Shown: positions 24,561-34,498, numbered from the stretch's first letter. The stretch: DNA of 49,210 nt from CANCDA01 sp043757205 (GCA_043757205.1 JAYVPU010000255.1:1-49210); one strand, 5' to 3'. The notes: generated by a model from the sequence alone, not told the origin. Program-made: numbers and translations.

Positions 24561-26203
24561 TTTTGCCTCCGCGATGTGTTGCTGCGGATCGCATTGGCCG
24601 GAACGGGATAGCTTGTGTTCAGGCAGCTTTCTGCACACAGCGGCTGACCCGGTTGCCCGCACGGCGGACAGGGTGGCTGCCCGACTTGACCGCATGCGGG
24701 ACATGGCGGCTGGCCCAGTGTGCCGCAGCTCGGGGTAGTGGCGCAAGTCGACGCGTAGTCATTGTTTTGACCGACTTGCAAGCCATCGGGTCCAGCGCCT
24801 AACAGCTTGTTGGGGAGCAAGTAGCTGCCAATTTGGAAACTGGCCTGGGCTGAATAATCAAAGCCCTTGGTTATGTCAAGTCCGGGGATTGAGCCGGGGC
24901 TGATAGGAAAGCAGGTCTTACCGTCGGCGTTCAGTGTGGCACTGGTGTACGTGGTGAGCTTGATTCCGTTTTGCCATATATCAAGCGCGACCGTGGCTTG
25001 ACCGATGGCTCCGTCAGTCTTGGGAATGCCGACATCAATGCACACTTGACCCTCGCCACAGGCGCTGGTTTCGGCCAGTTTGATCCAGCCTTCTGGGGTA
25101 GGGCCACAAGCGCTGCAAAAGTCGTCAATGTAGGCATAGCCGAAATGGGCCCCCTGACCACAATCCAGTGTGATGAACTCGATGGTGACGTCCTGGCCGA
25201 TCAGGTCGGATAAATTGATTTCCGCGCAGCTCCAGTCTTTGTACAAGAGGTTGCCGGGCGTGAACTTTTTAAAAAATGGATTAGTCCCGTCAGCCACCAG
25301 CATGTTCGGTTTCGGCGTTCCGGGTGGAAGCTGGAAGCCCGACATGAGTTGAACCCTGCCGCCGGGCAAGTTGTTGGTAATGTCATTGCCTGCGCTGTCG
25401 AGTACCCGCACCATGAAGGCGGGCTGATCATTCGCCGAATGACCCACTGGGTTTTGCAGGACGACGGCATAGGAGAACCCAATCACGGCATCGGCGGGAC
25501 TGACCTTGAACGACTTGGCCAGCAACTCGGCCCCAAAATTGGTTGATGAGTTTCCGATTCGCACGGCACTGCCGCCCCCGCCAGGCCGTACTTGCTGAAG
25601 CAAGGTGCCCAAGAGGGGGTCATTCCCCGACGTGACGATGGTCTGATGAGAGCTGTCCGCTGCCAGGGAGCCGGAGGTGATGCCTGCGGTCGAGATGTTG
25701 GTGCGGCTGATAGAGGTTCGAGGCCCAAGACCATTGTTCATGCCGGCCCACGATGACAGGTTACCGGATTCGAAATTCCCGTTGACCTTGCATGATTCGC
25801 TCAGCCTGGTATTTCTTTGTGGCAGCGCGCGTGATTGGGAGCCTGAAAGTAAGTTGCTTCTTTTTAGCTGCTGCGTTTTATAGGCCTCGCAGGATTGCGC
25901 AACGAACTGCTCTACCGACATGTCGCGCGCCGGACTTCGCAGGTACTGTGCTCGTGCGCTGCTCTCGACCTCAGTGCCGCATTTTTCATCACTATTGGTT
26001 TGATCTCTCAGGGCGCTGAGGATGCCACCAATATCGATGTTGATGCCAAATCCACCCCCGCCTCCACCAGGGCGCGATGGCTTGGTATCAGATTGTGCGA
26101 GGCCGAATCCACTGGCAACAAGGAGGACTGCGCTTGCGAAAGCTGCACGCAACGCTCGCACGACCGAAAACCCACGAAAATTTTCCGAAGAAGAAGTTGG
26201 CAC
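24557..26203 (-). CDS. Secreted protein with a CGQxGQPPCP tail, partner of the downstream gene
   Basis: A 548-residue protein of unknown function. The signal peptide core (SAVLLVASGFGLAQ) ends near residue 37. It is followed by a Gly-rich stretch and GGILSALRD, which parallels the downstream protein. Residues about 140-380 contain CKVNGNFESGNLSSWAG and IDDFCSACGP, a jelly-roll-like module seen in secreted proteins that begin with NGNFE. The last 60 residues carry CGTLGQPPCPACGQVGQPP and CGQPGQPLC repeats. I chose the GTG at 26203, which has AGGGGG five bases upstream and gives a normal signal peptide. An ATG at 26287 in the same frame is less likely. The gene is the first of the coupled pair. 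Confidence 0.66.
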   Translation of the reverse strand: MPTSSSENFRGFSVVRALRAAFASAVLLVASGFGLAQSDTKPSRPGGGGGGFGINIDIGGILSALRDQTNSDEKCGTEVESSARAQYLRSPARDMSVEQFVAQSCEAYKTQQLKRSNLLSGSQSRALPQRNTRLSESCKVNGNFESGNLSSWAGMNNGLGPRTSISRTNISTAGITSGSLAADSSHQTIVTSGNDPLLGTLLQQVRPGGGGSAVRIGNSSTNFGAELLAKSFKVSPADAVIGFSYAVVLQNPVGHSANDQPAFMVRVLDSAGNDITNNLPGGRVQLMSGFQLPPGTPKPNMLVADGTNPFFKKFTPGNLLYKDWSCAEINLSDLIGQDVTIEFITLDCGQGAHFGYAYIDDFCSACGPTPEGWIKLAETSACGEGQVCIDVGIPKTDGAIGQATVALDIWQNGIKLTTYTSATLNADGKTCFPISPGSIPGLDITKGFDYSAQASFQIGSYLLPNKLLGAGPDGLQVGQNNDYASTCATTPSCGTLGQPPCPACGQVGQPPCPPCGQPGQPLCAESCLNTSYPVPANAIRSNTSRRQK

Positions 26204-26411
26204 ATCGGCCCCCTGGTTGAAAATTTTTCTTTGCTGGGCCGTGGGCGTCTGACCCACAAGTCCAGATACCCGTCCCCGTATGGTCATGACCGAATTCCGG
26301 TGATAGCCGAAACGCGGTGAATCGCTTGTATAACACAGTCGGCGAACCCGGCCCATCTGCGTTAACATGACCGCCATTTCATGAACCGCTCCCTTGCACG
26401 GAGTTAGCCCT

Positions 26412-26951
26412 ATGGACTCTATTGCCGCCACTGGTGCAGGTGCCGAACAAGCCGCGCGACTGCTCATTGTTCCTACCGCCCTGATTCAACTCACGCTGGA
26501 GGAAGCGCGCGTGGTGGTGAACTACATGACGCCCCGCTTCATTGCCGCCGACACCACGTTCATCCGCGAAGGCGATACGGGTGATGGCGGCTTTATGGTG
26601 CTGATCTTGGAGGGCGAAGTGGTGGTGGAGAGCATCACCGTGAGCCGCACCGCGCCGCTGACCATCAAGATACTGGGCCCCGGCAGCCTGATCGGCGAGG
26701 TCGGCCTGATGGACCAAGAACCCCGCTCGGCCTCTTGCACGGCCAGCACCCCGCTGTACTGCGCCATCCTGAGCCGCCCCGCGCTGGAGAAACTACTGAA
26801 CGATAACGCGCAGGTGGGTGCCAAGCTGCTGATGGCGATCTCTACCTTGCTGGCTCAGCGCCTGCGTGACAACGCCCGTAAATTACGGCTCTACGCTAAC
26901 TTGGCCACGGTCATGCAAAAAGAAATCGACAGCTTCACGCGGGAGCAATAG
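26412..26951 (+). CDS. Cyclic-nucleotide-binding domain protein (CRP-like, no HTH)
   Basis: A 179-residue protein with a cyclic nucleotide-binding beta-roll: FIAADTTFIREGDTGDGGFMVLILEGEVVV (about 42-71), LGPGSLIGEVGLMDQEPRSASCTA (about 86-109, the phosphate-binding cassette with GE-x-L and R-S-A). Helices follow to the end (LAQRLRDNARKLRLYANL), with no winged helix-turn-helix, so it is not a DNA-binding CRP. It probably acts as a cytoplasmic cNMP- or c-di-GMP-responsive partner protein. The ATG at 26412 follows a CGGAG site; an upstream in-frame start exists at 26394. It diverges from the secreted-protein operon with 208 bp between. Confidence 0.85.
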   Translation: MDSIAATGAGAEQAARLLIVPTALIQLTLEEARVVVNYMTPRFIAADTTFIREGDTGDGGFMVLILEGEVVVESITVSRTAPLTIKILGPGSLIGEVGLMDQEPRSASCTASTPLYCAILSRPALEKLLNDNAQVGAKLLMAISTLLAQRLRDNARKLRLYANLATVMQKEIDSFTREQ

Positions 26952-26954
26952 CTT

Positions 26955-27953
26955 TCAGTCCACCTTGCCAATGCGCTTGATCGCAGCGTTGATGCGCTCG
27001 GCGTCTTTGTTCAAGAATGCAGAAAAAGCAGGCCCATCGCGGTAGTCCACAGGCGCACCCAGCTTGCTCATGTGCTGCACAAATTCAGCCTCCTGCGTGG
27101 CGCGCCCAATGTCGCGGCGCAAGGTTTGCACCAGCGCATCGTCGGTCTTCACCGGCGCAAACAAGCCCACCCAAAGGTAGAACTCCACGTCCTTGTAGCC
27201 CAACTCCATAGCAGTGGGAACGTCAGGCAGCAAGGCGTGGCGCTTGACGCCGGTGTTGACCAAGGCGCGCAAAAGACCGCTCTTGATCTGCGGGGCCAGC
27301 ACCGCAGGTGCACCCGCCGTTGCAGCCACCACACCACTGAGCACGGCCGTTAAAGCCGGGCCACCGCCGGAGTAAGGGATGTGGCGCAGCTTGATGCTGG
27401 CCGCGTGGGTGAGCATCTCGATCGGCAAGTGAACCGCGCTGTAGGCACCGGAGGACGAGTAGGCAATGGTGTCCGGGTTTTTTCGCGCATCGGCCACAAA
27501 CTCTTCGTAGGTTTTCCACGGCGCATCGGCCTTGACTACCAGCACCAGCGGGTCGGCCACCATCAAGGCCAGTGGGGTGAAGTTGCTGCGGTCAAACGAG
27601 GGGGTGCGGCCAAAAATGCGCTCTGAATCTGGCACCGAGAGGATTGACGGGTGCGTGGCCAGTAGGGTGTAGCCATCAGGGGCTGAGTTGGCCGCTGCCG
27701 ACATGCCCACCGCGCCGCCCGCGCCCGCCTTGGTCACGATCACCACCGGTTGCTTCCACAGCTTGAACAGCGCCTGCGCAATCGAGCGTCCCGACTGGTC
27801 CACCACGCCGCCCGGTGGGAAGGGAACAATCAAACTCACCGGTTTGTTGGGGAAATCACTTTGCGCTTGCGCGCCGCCCGTAAGCAAGCCCAGCGCAGTG
27901 ATCAGTAACAGTGCCCCTTTTATGCATTTGGGCATCGAGACTTGTATGTTCAT
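26955..27953 (-). CDS. Bug-family (TctC-like) periplasmic substrate-binding protein
   Basis: A 332-residue Bug-family receptor and the last gene of a catabolic operon. The signal peptide (KGALLLITALGLLTGGAQAQ) ends near residue 29. The mature start FPNKPVSLIVPFPPGGVVD, the KAGAGGAVG loop and PDGYTLLATH are standard for the family. AAGGA lies upstream of the ATG at 27953; an upstream in-frame start within the preceding gene is rejected. It lies 22 bp downstream of a beta-diketone-hydrolase-like gene and in line with molybdenum hydroxylase genes, so its ligand is probably the compound this operon degrades, or an acid product of it. Confidence 0.92.
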   Translation of the reverse strand: MNIQVSMPKCIKGALLLITALGLLTGGAQAQSDFPNKPVSLIVPFPPGGVVDQSGRSIAQALFKLWKQPVVIVTKAGAGGAVGMSAAANSAPDGYTLLATHPSILSVPDSERIFGRTPSFDRSNFTPLALMVADPLVLVVKADAPWKTYEEFVADARKNPDTIAYSSSGAYSAVHLPIEMLTHAASIKLRHIPYSGGGPALTAVLSGVVAATAGAPAVLAPQIKSGLLRALVNTGVKRHALLPDVPTAMELGYKDVEFYLWVGLFAPVKTDDALVQTLRRDIGRATQEAEFVQHMSKLGAPVDYRDGPAFSAFLNKDAERINAAIKRIGKVD

Positions 27954-27975
27954 GCTGATTCCTTCAAGAAATTGG

Positions 27976-28755
27976 TTAAGAGTCCACCCGCTGCACCGCT
28001 GCCAGCCCTTCCAGAGCCAAGCCATAGCCCAGCAACTCGTGCATGCGTTTTTTCAGGTCTTGCGTGAGCATCACTCGCGTGTAGCGGCGCAGCAATGGCG
28101 GGCGCTGACGCAGTTGGCGCGCCAGTTCCCAGGCGCGGGGCATCAGCTTGTCAAGCGGCATGACTTCGTTGACCAAGCCCAGGTCTTTGGCTTCTGTGGC
28201 GTTGAGCACCTGACCGGTGAGCAGAAAGTAACGCGCGCGGTTCAGGCCCATCAGCAAGGGAAACACGATGTGCACACCGTCACCCGGTACCAGGCCGCCG
28301 TTGAAGTGGGCCGAGTCTTGAATGGTGGTGTCGTCTGCGGCCAGCACGATGTCGCACAACAGCGGGATCTCGGGGTGGCGCACGGCGGGGCCGTTGATGG
28401 CCGAGATCATGGGCACTTCGATGTTGAGCAGGTTCATCAACAAGTGCTTGCCCTCCCAGTACCAAAGCTTGTCCCACTCCTCGGCGGTTACGGGTTTTCT
28501 GGGGTTGTGGTGGCCGCCTTGGCCGCTGGGCTGCACGGCGGGCCCGGCGTACTCACCCCCCGTTCCGGTGAGGATGATGACCTCGTTATCGCGGTCGCGG
28601 CCCACATCCAAAAATGCTGACTCCAGGTCTTCATGCGCGCGCTTGCTCCAGCGCAGCGGGCCGCCCTCGGTGTGGAACTGCATCTCCAAAATTCCGTCTT
28701 CGCGCCGCATGCGCACGGAGGAATATTTGCTGGCGTAGTCGTCAAAATTGCTCAT
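27976..28755 (-). CDS. Crotonase-fold hydrolase similar to 6-oxocamphor hydrolase
   Basis: A 259-residue crotonase-fold protein. Unlike ordinary enoyl-CoA hydratases it looks like the beta-diketone hydrolase branch: RHPEIPLLCDIVLAA, SAHFNGGLVPGDGVHIVFP, NRARYFLLTGQVLNA and PRAWELARQL closely follow 6-oxocamphor hydrolase as I recall it. His127, His150 and Asp159 have exactly the spacing of the known catalytic residues His122, His145 and Asp154 of that enzyme. It should break a carbon-carbon bond in a cyclic 1,3-diketone by a retro-Claisen reaction, without CoA. Neighbours are molybdenum hydroxylase subunits and a Bug receptor. AAGGAC precedes the ATG. The substrate is unknown; a cyclic ketone derivative is the best guess. 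Confidence 0.82.
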   Translation of the reverse strand: MSNFDDYASKYSSVRMRREDGILEMQFHTEGGPLRWSKRAHEDLESAFLDVGRDRDNEVIILTGTGGEYAGPAVQPSGQGGHHNPRKPVTAEEWDKLWYWEGKHLLMNLLNIEVPMISAINGPAVRHPEIPLLCDIVLAADDTTIQDSAHFNGGLVPGDGVHIVFPLLMGLNRARYFLLTGQVLNATEAKDLGLVNEVMPLDKLMPRAWELARQLRQRPPLLRRYTRVMLTQDLKKRMHELLGYGLALEGLAAVQRVDS

Positions 28756-28817
28756 GGGAAATCGTCCTTTTTGATGTTGTTGGTTGGTTGTTTCTTAACA
28801 CTGCGCCGGGCCTCACG

Positions 28818-30989
28818 TCACACGCCCATGGCTTTCACGATGCGCTCATGCGTCATGGGCAAATCTCGCACCCGCACTCCCATGGCGTTGTAAACTGCAT
28901 TGGCGATGGCCGCTGCTGTCGGGCCCGTCATGCCCTCGCCCACGCCCAAAGATTCGTGTTCGGGTTGGTTGATCAACTCGATGTCGATCTGGGGGACTTC
29001 ACTGAACTTCAGAATGGGGTAGTCCTCCCACGTTCGGCTGGTGATTCGGCTGCGGTCAAAGCGCACTTCTTCTTTGAGTGCCCAACTCGTGGCCTGCACA
29101 ATGCCGCCCTCGACTTGGTTGAGCACGCCGTCGGGGTTGACGATGCAGCCGCAATCCACAGCGGCCACCACGCGCAGCACACGCACGGTTTCTTCCACCA
29201 AGACCTCGGCAATCACCGCGACATAGTTGCCAATATTTTTGTAGCGTGCAAAGGCCATGCCAACGCCGTGGCTACCGTCACCTCTGCCTTCGCCTTTCGA
29301 TCCCGGCTGCCAACCCGCTTTGGCGACGACCGCTCGTATCACCGCGATGGCGCGCTCATCGCTGAGATGACGCAAACGAAATTCGACCGGGTCAAGTCCC
29401 GCCGCCAGGGCCAGCTCGTCCATGAAGGACTCAATCGCAAACACATTGATGTAGGCCCCCAAAGCACGCAGCGCCGAGGTGCGCACCGGCATGGGAATCA
29501 CCGCGTGGTTGATGACGCTTTGCTCAGGAAAATCATAGTAAGGCACCGCATTGCGCTGGCTGCCCCCGCCCATCACCAGCGGCATATCGGCGGCGGGCGG
29601 TTGCTCAAAACCTTGGTCCAAATACCAAGCACCCAGCAAGCCCGAAGCTGCTTGACGACCGGGGCGCGAGATGTGGCGGTTGCCCCAAATTTCTTCTTGC
29701 CAATCGCTCACATCACCGCTCTCACTCACCGCGCCTTCGAGCGTGACGAGCATGGCCGGGCCAAAGGGCTCCCAGGCAAATTCATCCTCGCGCATCCACT
29801 GCACGCGCACCGGTCGGCCTTCAGCGGCCATGGCCAGCAAGACGGCATCCAGGGCGACATCATCCGCGCCATTGTGGCCATAGCAGCCCGAGCCTTCGGC
29901 ATGGCGCACGATGACGTCCACAGCGGGGCGTTTCATGAGCTGGAGCACTTGCACAATCGCGTCCCGCAGGGCGTAGATCGACTGACTGTGCGACCAGACT
30001 TCAAGCTGGCCGTCATGCAACCAGGCCAAGGCGCAGGACGGGCCAATCGAGGCGTGTGCCAGGTAGGGGCGGGTGTAGGTGGCACTTGACCGTGTGGAGG
30101 GGCGCGGCGCGGCTGCGTCGCCTTCGCGCGCAGTCGTCTTCTGGCTCAGCAGTTCATCTTCGCTGGCTTGCGCACGCAAATACGCAGGCAGGGCATCCAT
30201 GTCGGGCAGGTCGTGCTTTTCGTCCCACGTGCAGCGCTGCGTGAGTTGATTCATGGCGTGGATGGCCTGCTCTTCGCGCACGGCCAGCACGCCCAACCAG
30301 CTGCCTTCGCGCACCACGGCGCACACGCCCGACAGCGTGCGCACGGGGCCATCGTTCAGGCTGAGCAGCTTGGCGCGGTAAGAGGGCGGGCGCACCATGC
30401 GGCCATGCAGCATGCCGGGCAAATCCATGTCTTGAATAAAACCACCGCCTCTGAGCTTGGCGGGGATGTCCAAGCGAGGCAAAGAGCGGCCCACGAGTTT
30501 GAATTCGGACACCGGTTTGGGCCTGACTCGCCCGGTCGCGTTCTGCGAGAAGTCCACGTCAACCGCGATGTCCCAATAGGCCAAGCCTGAGGGACTGCCC
30601 TGCACGTGGATGTTGCCGTCCACCACCGAGAGCGTCTCAATGCCCGTGTTCAACTTGTGCGCAGCCCGCTCCAATAGCGCGTGGCGAATCTCGGCACAGG
30701 CCTGTCGCATGGCTTCGCCGCCCTCTTGTACCGAGCGGCTGCCCGAGGTGGAGTTCTCGTTCGGGCTGATGGTGGTGTCCACCGCCTGCATGCGAATGCG
30801 ACTGTAGTTGACGTCCAGCTCTTCGGCTGCAATTTGCGCGATGGCCGAGACGATGCCTTGGCCCAACTCCACCTTGCCGCTGCGCACTGTGACCGTGCCA
30901 TCGGCATGGATTTGGGCCCAGCGATCCAGACGCAAATTGGCGGCCAGGGTGGGTGGCAAGGCGTGCGCAGTTGGGTTCAAGGTGCTCAT
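28818..30989 (-). CDS. Molybdenum hydroxylase large subunit (IorB-like, xanthine dehydrogenase family)
   Basis: A 723-residue protein of the xanthine oxidase family molybdopterin-binding type, in the two-subunit IorA/IorB arrangement without an FAD subunit. VRSGKVELGQGIVSAIAQIAAEEL (about 34-57) and TSGSRSVQEGGEAMRQA (about 83-99) match IorB-like starts. DCGCIVNPDGVLNQVEGGIVQA lies near 615-636, and LGVGEGMTGPTAAAIANAV near 682-700 carries the GE pair whose Glu is the catalytic base. It should add oxygen from water to a heterocycle or activated ring carbon, or hydrate an enone, taking electrons through the iron-sulfur subunit. The ATG at 30989 overlaps the stop of that subunit gene by four bases (ATGA). 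Confidence 0.9.
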   Translation of the reverse strand: MSTLNPTAHALPPTLAANLRLDRWAQIHADGTVTVRSGKVELGQGIVSAIAQIAAEELDVNYSRIRMQAVDTTISPNENSTSGSRSVQEGGEAMRQACAEIRHALLERAAHKLNTGIETLSVVDGNIHVQGSPSGLAYWDIAVDVDFSQNATGRVRPKPVSEFKLVGRSLPRLDIPAKLRGGGFIQDMDLPGMLHGRMVRPPSYRAKLLSLNDGPVRTLSGVCAVVREGSWLGVLAVREEQAIHAMNQLTQRCTWDEKHDLPDMDALPAYLRAQASEDELLSQKTTAREGDAAAPRPSTRSSATYTRPYLAHASIGPSCALAWLHDGQLEVWSHSQSIYALRDAIVQVLQLMKRPAVDVIVRHAEGSGCYGHNGADDVALDAVLLAMAAEGRPVRVQWMREDEFAWEPFGPAMLVTLEGAVSESGDVSDWQEEIWGNRHISRPGRQAASGLLGAWYLDQGFEQPPAADMPLVMGGGSQRNAVPYYDFPEQSVINHAVIPMPVRTSALRALGAYINVFAIESFMDELALAAGLDPVEFRLRHLSDERAIAVIRAVVAKAGWQPGSKGEGRGDGSHGVGMAFARYKNIGNYVAVIAEVLVEETVRVLRVVAAVDCGCIVNPDGVLNQVEGGIVQATSWALKEEVRFDRSRITSRTWEDYPILKFSEVPQIDIELINQPEHESLGVGEGMTGPTAAAIANAVYNAMGVRVRDLPMTHERIVKAMGV

Positions 30990-31474
30990 AGCGACACCCC
31001 CACGGCCTGCGCGCTGGCCACGCGCTGAATGGCACGCACAAAGCGGTTGTGCGTGCCGCAGCGGCACAGGTTGTCGTCCAAGGCGGCGCGAATTTGCGCC
31101 TCGCTCGGGTGGGGGTTGCGGTCCAACAGGGCTTTGGCGCTGATGAGGATGCCACTCACACAGTAGCCGCATTGGGCCGCTTGCTCGTCCAAAAAGGCCT
31201 GTTGCAAGGGATGGAGCTGACCCGCGCTGGCGAGCCCTTCAACCGTTGTGATGTGTTTGCCCACGACGGCCCACAGGGGCGTGTCACAAGCGGCCTGCTT
31301 GTGCTGATCCACAAGCACATGGCATGCCCCGCATTGCCCCAGCCCGCAGCCATAGCGCGTGGCCTTGAGCTTGAGATCGTTGCGCAAAATGTAGAGCAAG
31401 GGCGTGTCGGGGTCTGCCGTGACCGAATGCTGCTCACCGTTGACTTGGAGCTGGAGTGTTGCTGTCATCGCCAT
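30986..31474 (-). CDS. Molybdenum hydroxylase [2Fe-2S] small subunit (IorA-like)
   Basis: A 162-residue protein with both [2Fe-2S] clusters of the xanthine oxidase family. The plant-type ferredoxin motif is GCGLGQCGACHV with the fourth Cys in AACDTP (about 42-66). The helical-domain motif has CGYC near 101 and CRCGTHNR near 136-143. It carries electrons from the molybdenum site of the large subunit to an external acceptor, perhaps a cytochrome. It is the first gene of a minus-strand operon: small subunit, large subunit (ATGA overlap), oxocamphor-hydrolase-like enzyme, Bug receptor. Confidence 0.93.
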   Translation of the reverse strand: MAMTATLQLQVNGEQHSVTADPDTPLLYILRNDLKLKATRYGCGLGQCGACHVLVDQHKQAACDTPLWAVVGKHITTVEGLASAGQLHPLQQAFLDEQAAQCGYCVSGILISAKALLDRNPHPSEAQIRAALDDNLCRCGTHNRFVRAIQRVASAQAVGVSL

Positions 31475-31526
31475 GTCTCACCTACCTCAAATTGAGAGCG
31501 CTAGTCTAAAGCCCTGGATCCCACTT

Positions 31527-32714
31527 TTAGTAGCACTCAATCTGCACCGTGCTCTTTTGCACAGCCGCCACCATGTCACCCACGCTGGCCGGGTTGCTGC
31601 TGACGACGCTCAGCGCATAGTCCACTGAATGGGCATCTAAAAACCCCTGAACGGTGGCCAAATTGATGCCGAAGTTGACGTTTTGGGCATTCGCCGCACT
31701 GGTAGAAAGCAGGCGCGCACGCACCACGCCCACCAGCAGACCGCTGCGGTCAAACACCGGCCCACCGCTGGAGCCGGGCTGCACCGTGGCCGACATCTGG
31801 AAGGCGGAGGTGTCGTTGTTCGCCCCGCTCATGGCGTTGACAATGCCCATGGTGACGATGGGGCCAGCCGACAGCACACCGCGCAGCGGATAACCAATGG
31901 CCACCACATCGTCGGCCAAGCGCAAGCCGCGCCCACTGCGCAGGCGAACCGGGGCGATGCTGCCGCCCTGCAAGCGCAACAAAGCCAGGTCGTTCTTGGC
32001 ATCTTTGGCCACCAGTTTGACCGGCCAAGCACCCGGTTGCGCACGGATGTTGGCGCAGTTGTTGATGACGTGTTCATTGCTCACGATGTCACCCGCCGCG
32101 CTCACCACCACGTCACTGCCATACACGCCGCGCCGATTGGCCGCAGGAATGCTGGCGTTGCCCATCATGCCGGGCAGGGCATTGATCACGGTTTGCGCCA
32201 CCAACGTTTTGGCCAGTTTGTCAGCCTCAACCAACTCCTGGGTTGACATGGTTTTGGCCAGGCGCTCTTTGCCTTCGCTGGCGGTCTTCACGGTGACGGC
32301 CAGGGCATGTGCTGGCATGACCTGGTACCACGCATGGGCCAGGGCTGGGTTGCGGGCCACGCCGCCACGGCCGAATTCATACACATTGGCCAGGCCGAGG
32401 TAGGCCATGGGACTACCCGCAGCCACGCCGCGTTGTAGCCAGCGAATGGCCTCTCTGCCATCGGCCGTCACGCCTTTGCCACTGGCGTACAGGCGACCCA
32501 CGGCGGCCAGCCCATCGGGGTAACCACCCTCGCCCGATTTTTTGTAGAAATCCAGCGCCTGTAAATTGTCCTGCGGCACGCCCCCCAGTCCCAATTCGGA
32601 AAAGCGCCCAAGCCAGTACAAGGCGCGCGCATCTTTTTGTTCCGCCGCCAGTCGAAACCAGCTCAGAGCCACCGTCTCGTCTTTGGGATAGTCGCCTCGC
32701 CCATGGTGATCCAC
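31527..32714 (-). CDS. Sel1-repeat and trypsin-like serine protease, C-terminal part of a frameshifted gene
   Basis: This 395-residue frame continues the Sel1 repeats of the preceding frame: GRGDYPKDETVALSWFRLAAEQ, ARALYWLGRFSELGLGGVPQD, GLAAVGRLYASGKGV and MAYLGLANVYEFGRGGVARN. A trypsin-like protease domain follows, with the catalytic His in IVSNEHVINNC, Asp in DAKNDLALLRL and Ser in VQPGSSGGPVF. The N-terminal frame (32663-33112) carries the signal peptide and the first repeats. One missing G in the GGG at about 32697-32699 would join them into about 528 residues. The listed ATG is only an internal Met created by the shifted frame. The whole protein would be a periplasmic HtrA-like protease without a PDZ domain. 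Confidence 0.8.
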   Translation of the reverse strand: MDHHGRGDYPKDETVALSWFRLAAEQKDARALYWLGRFSELGLGGVPQDNLQALDFYKKSGEGGYPDGLAAVGRLYASGKGVTADGREAIRWLQRGVAAGSPMAYLGLANVYEFGRGGVARNPALAHAWYQVMPAHALAVTVKTASEGKERLAKTMSTQELVEADKLAKTLVAQTVINALPGMMGNASIPAANRRGVYGSDVVVSAAGDIVSNEHVINNCANIRAQPGAWPVKLVAKDAKNDLALLRLQGGSIAPVRLRSGRGLRLADDVVAIGYPLRGVLSAGPIVTMGIVNAMSGANNDTSAFQMSATVQPGSSGGPVFDRSGLLVGVVRARLLSTSAANAQNVNFGINLATVQGFLDAHSVDYALSVVSSNPASVGDMVAAVQKSTVQIECY

Positions 32715-33111
32715 GCGCCCATAAGGGACTGCGCAGGCGCATAGGCCAGATCGGCGGCCTGTTTGACCAGTGCCAGGCCTTTGGCGGCATCGCGCGTCAC
32801 CAGGTTGCCCTCCAGCGTCAGCAAGCCCAGCTGGTAAGTTGCGCGCAGACTGCCACCGGCCTGTGCGCGGGTGATGTAGTCGCGCGCCTTGAGCTCGTCG
32901 CGCGAGCCACCCAGCCCGCGCATCAGCATTTCGCCCATATAGGCCATGGCCTCGGGCTGGTTCTCCTCGGCCAGGAGGGTGAGTTCTTTGCGGGCTTCCA
33001 CAAACTGGCGGTTTTCAAAGGCTTCGCGCCCCTCGTCCATGCCCGCAGTCGCCAGGCCGTGCACAAGCAGATGGAATGCAAAAACCAACGCAAGGGCGAG
33101 CCGACGTGACA

Positions 33112-33112
<1 letters not shown>
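32663..33112 (-). CDS. Sel1-repeat protein, N-terminal part of the frameshifted protease gene
   Basis: This 149-residue frame starts with a signal peptide (LALALVFAFHLLVHGLATAG) and continues into Sel1-like repeats: EAMAYMGEMLMRGLGGSRDELKARDYI, ATYQLGLLTLEGNLVTRDAAKG, then APAQSLMGAWITMG, after which the frame runs out as EATIPKTRRWL and stops. The repeat continues cleanly in another frame at 32714. The ATG at 33112 shares a base with the stop of the homocysteine methyltransferase gene (TGATG), so translation of the two may be coupled. The TTG one codon upstream is less likely as a start. Confidence 0.78.
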
Positions 33113-34158
<1,046 letters not shown>

Positions 34159-34360
34159 GCCTGCATTGTAGAAAGCCTTGTTCAGACGCTGTAGTCAAGT
34201 CGTTGTGTGCTTGGGGTTGAAGCCCATTTCGCGCCAAGTTGTGTACGCACCGGCACTTGGGGTGAGTATGAGAGATTGCTTGCTACAAACCGGACAAACT
34301 ATTTGTTCCCGACATGAAGAAATGATGGTGTGGTAGAAATGGAGTTACAGAATTAGAATT

Positions 34361-34475
34361 GCTGTTACCTACCACCCCGGCGCTCTGATCGAACGCCCAA
34401 ACCCAGAGGTCCCTATGCCATCCACCCAGCTCGCCCCTGTTGGCCCCGAAGTTGAACTGGTTCAAGCTCATTCGG
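34361..34475 (+). repeat. Degenerate direct repeat of about 114 bp, left copy
   Basis: GCTGTTACC, GCTCTGA, GCCCAA, ATGCCA, AGCTCGC and CCCCGAAGTTGAA occur in this order here and again at 38220-38333, in the same orientation. The two copies flank the four-gene envelope operon. The 200 bp between the metH half (ending upstream at 34158) and this repeat holds nothing I can support as a gene. Confidence 0.75.
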
Positions 34476-34498
34476 CGCACTTCCTACTTTTATCTATC

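Noticed and set aside
28614..30089. A 491-codon open frame antisense to the hydrolase and molybdenum hydroxylase genes
   Set aside because: It spans two real genes and their intergenic region on the opposite strand and shows no domain pattern.
32663..32714. The 52-bp overlap of the two protease frames as programmed frameshifting
   Set aside because: There is no slippery heptamer of the usual X-XXY-YYZ kind and no strong downstream structure that I can see. A simple indel in a G-run explains it better.
34159..34360. A riboswitch before the homocysteine-binding half of MetH
   Set aside because: I found none of the SAH, SAM or cobalamin motifs there. A TACAAT lies six bases before the ATG but has no good -35 partner, so I did not list a promoter.
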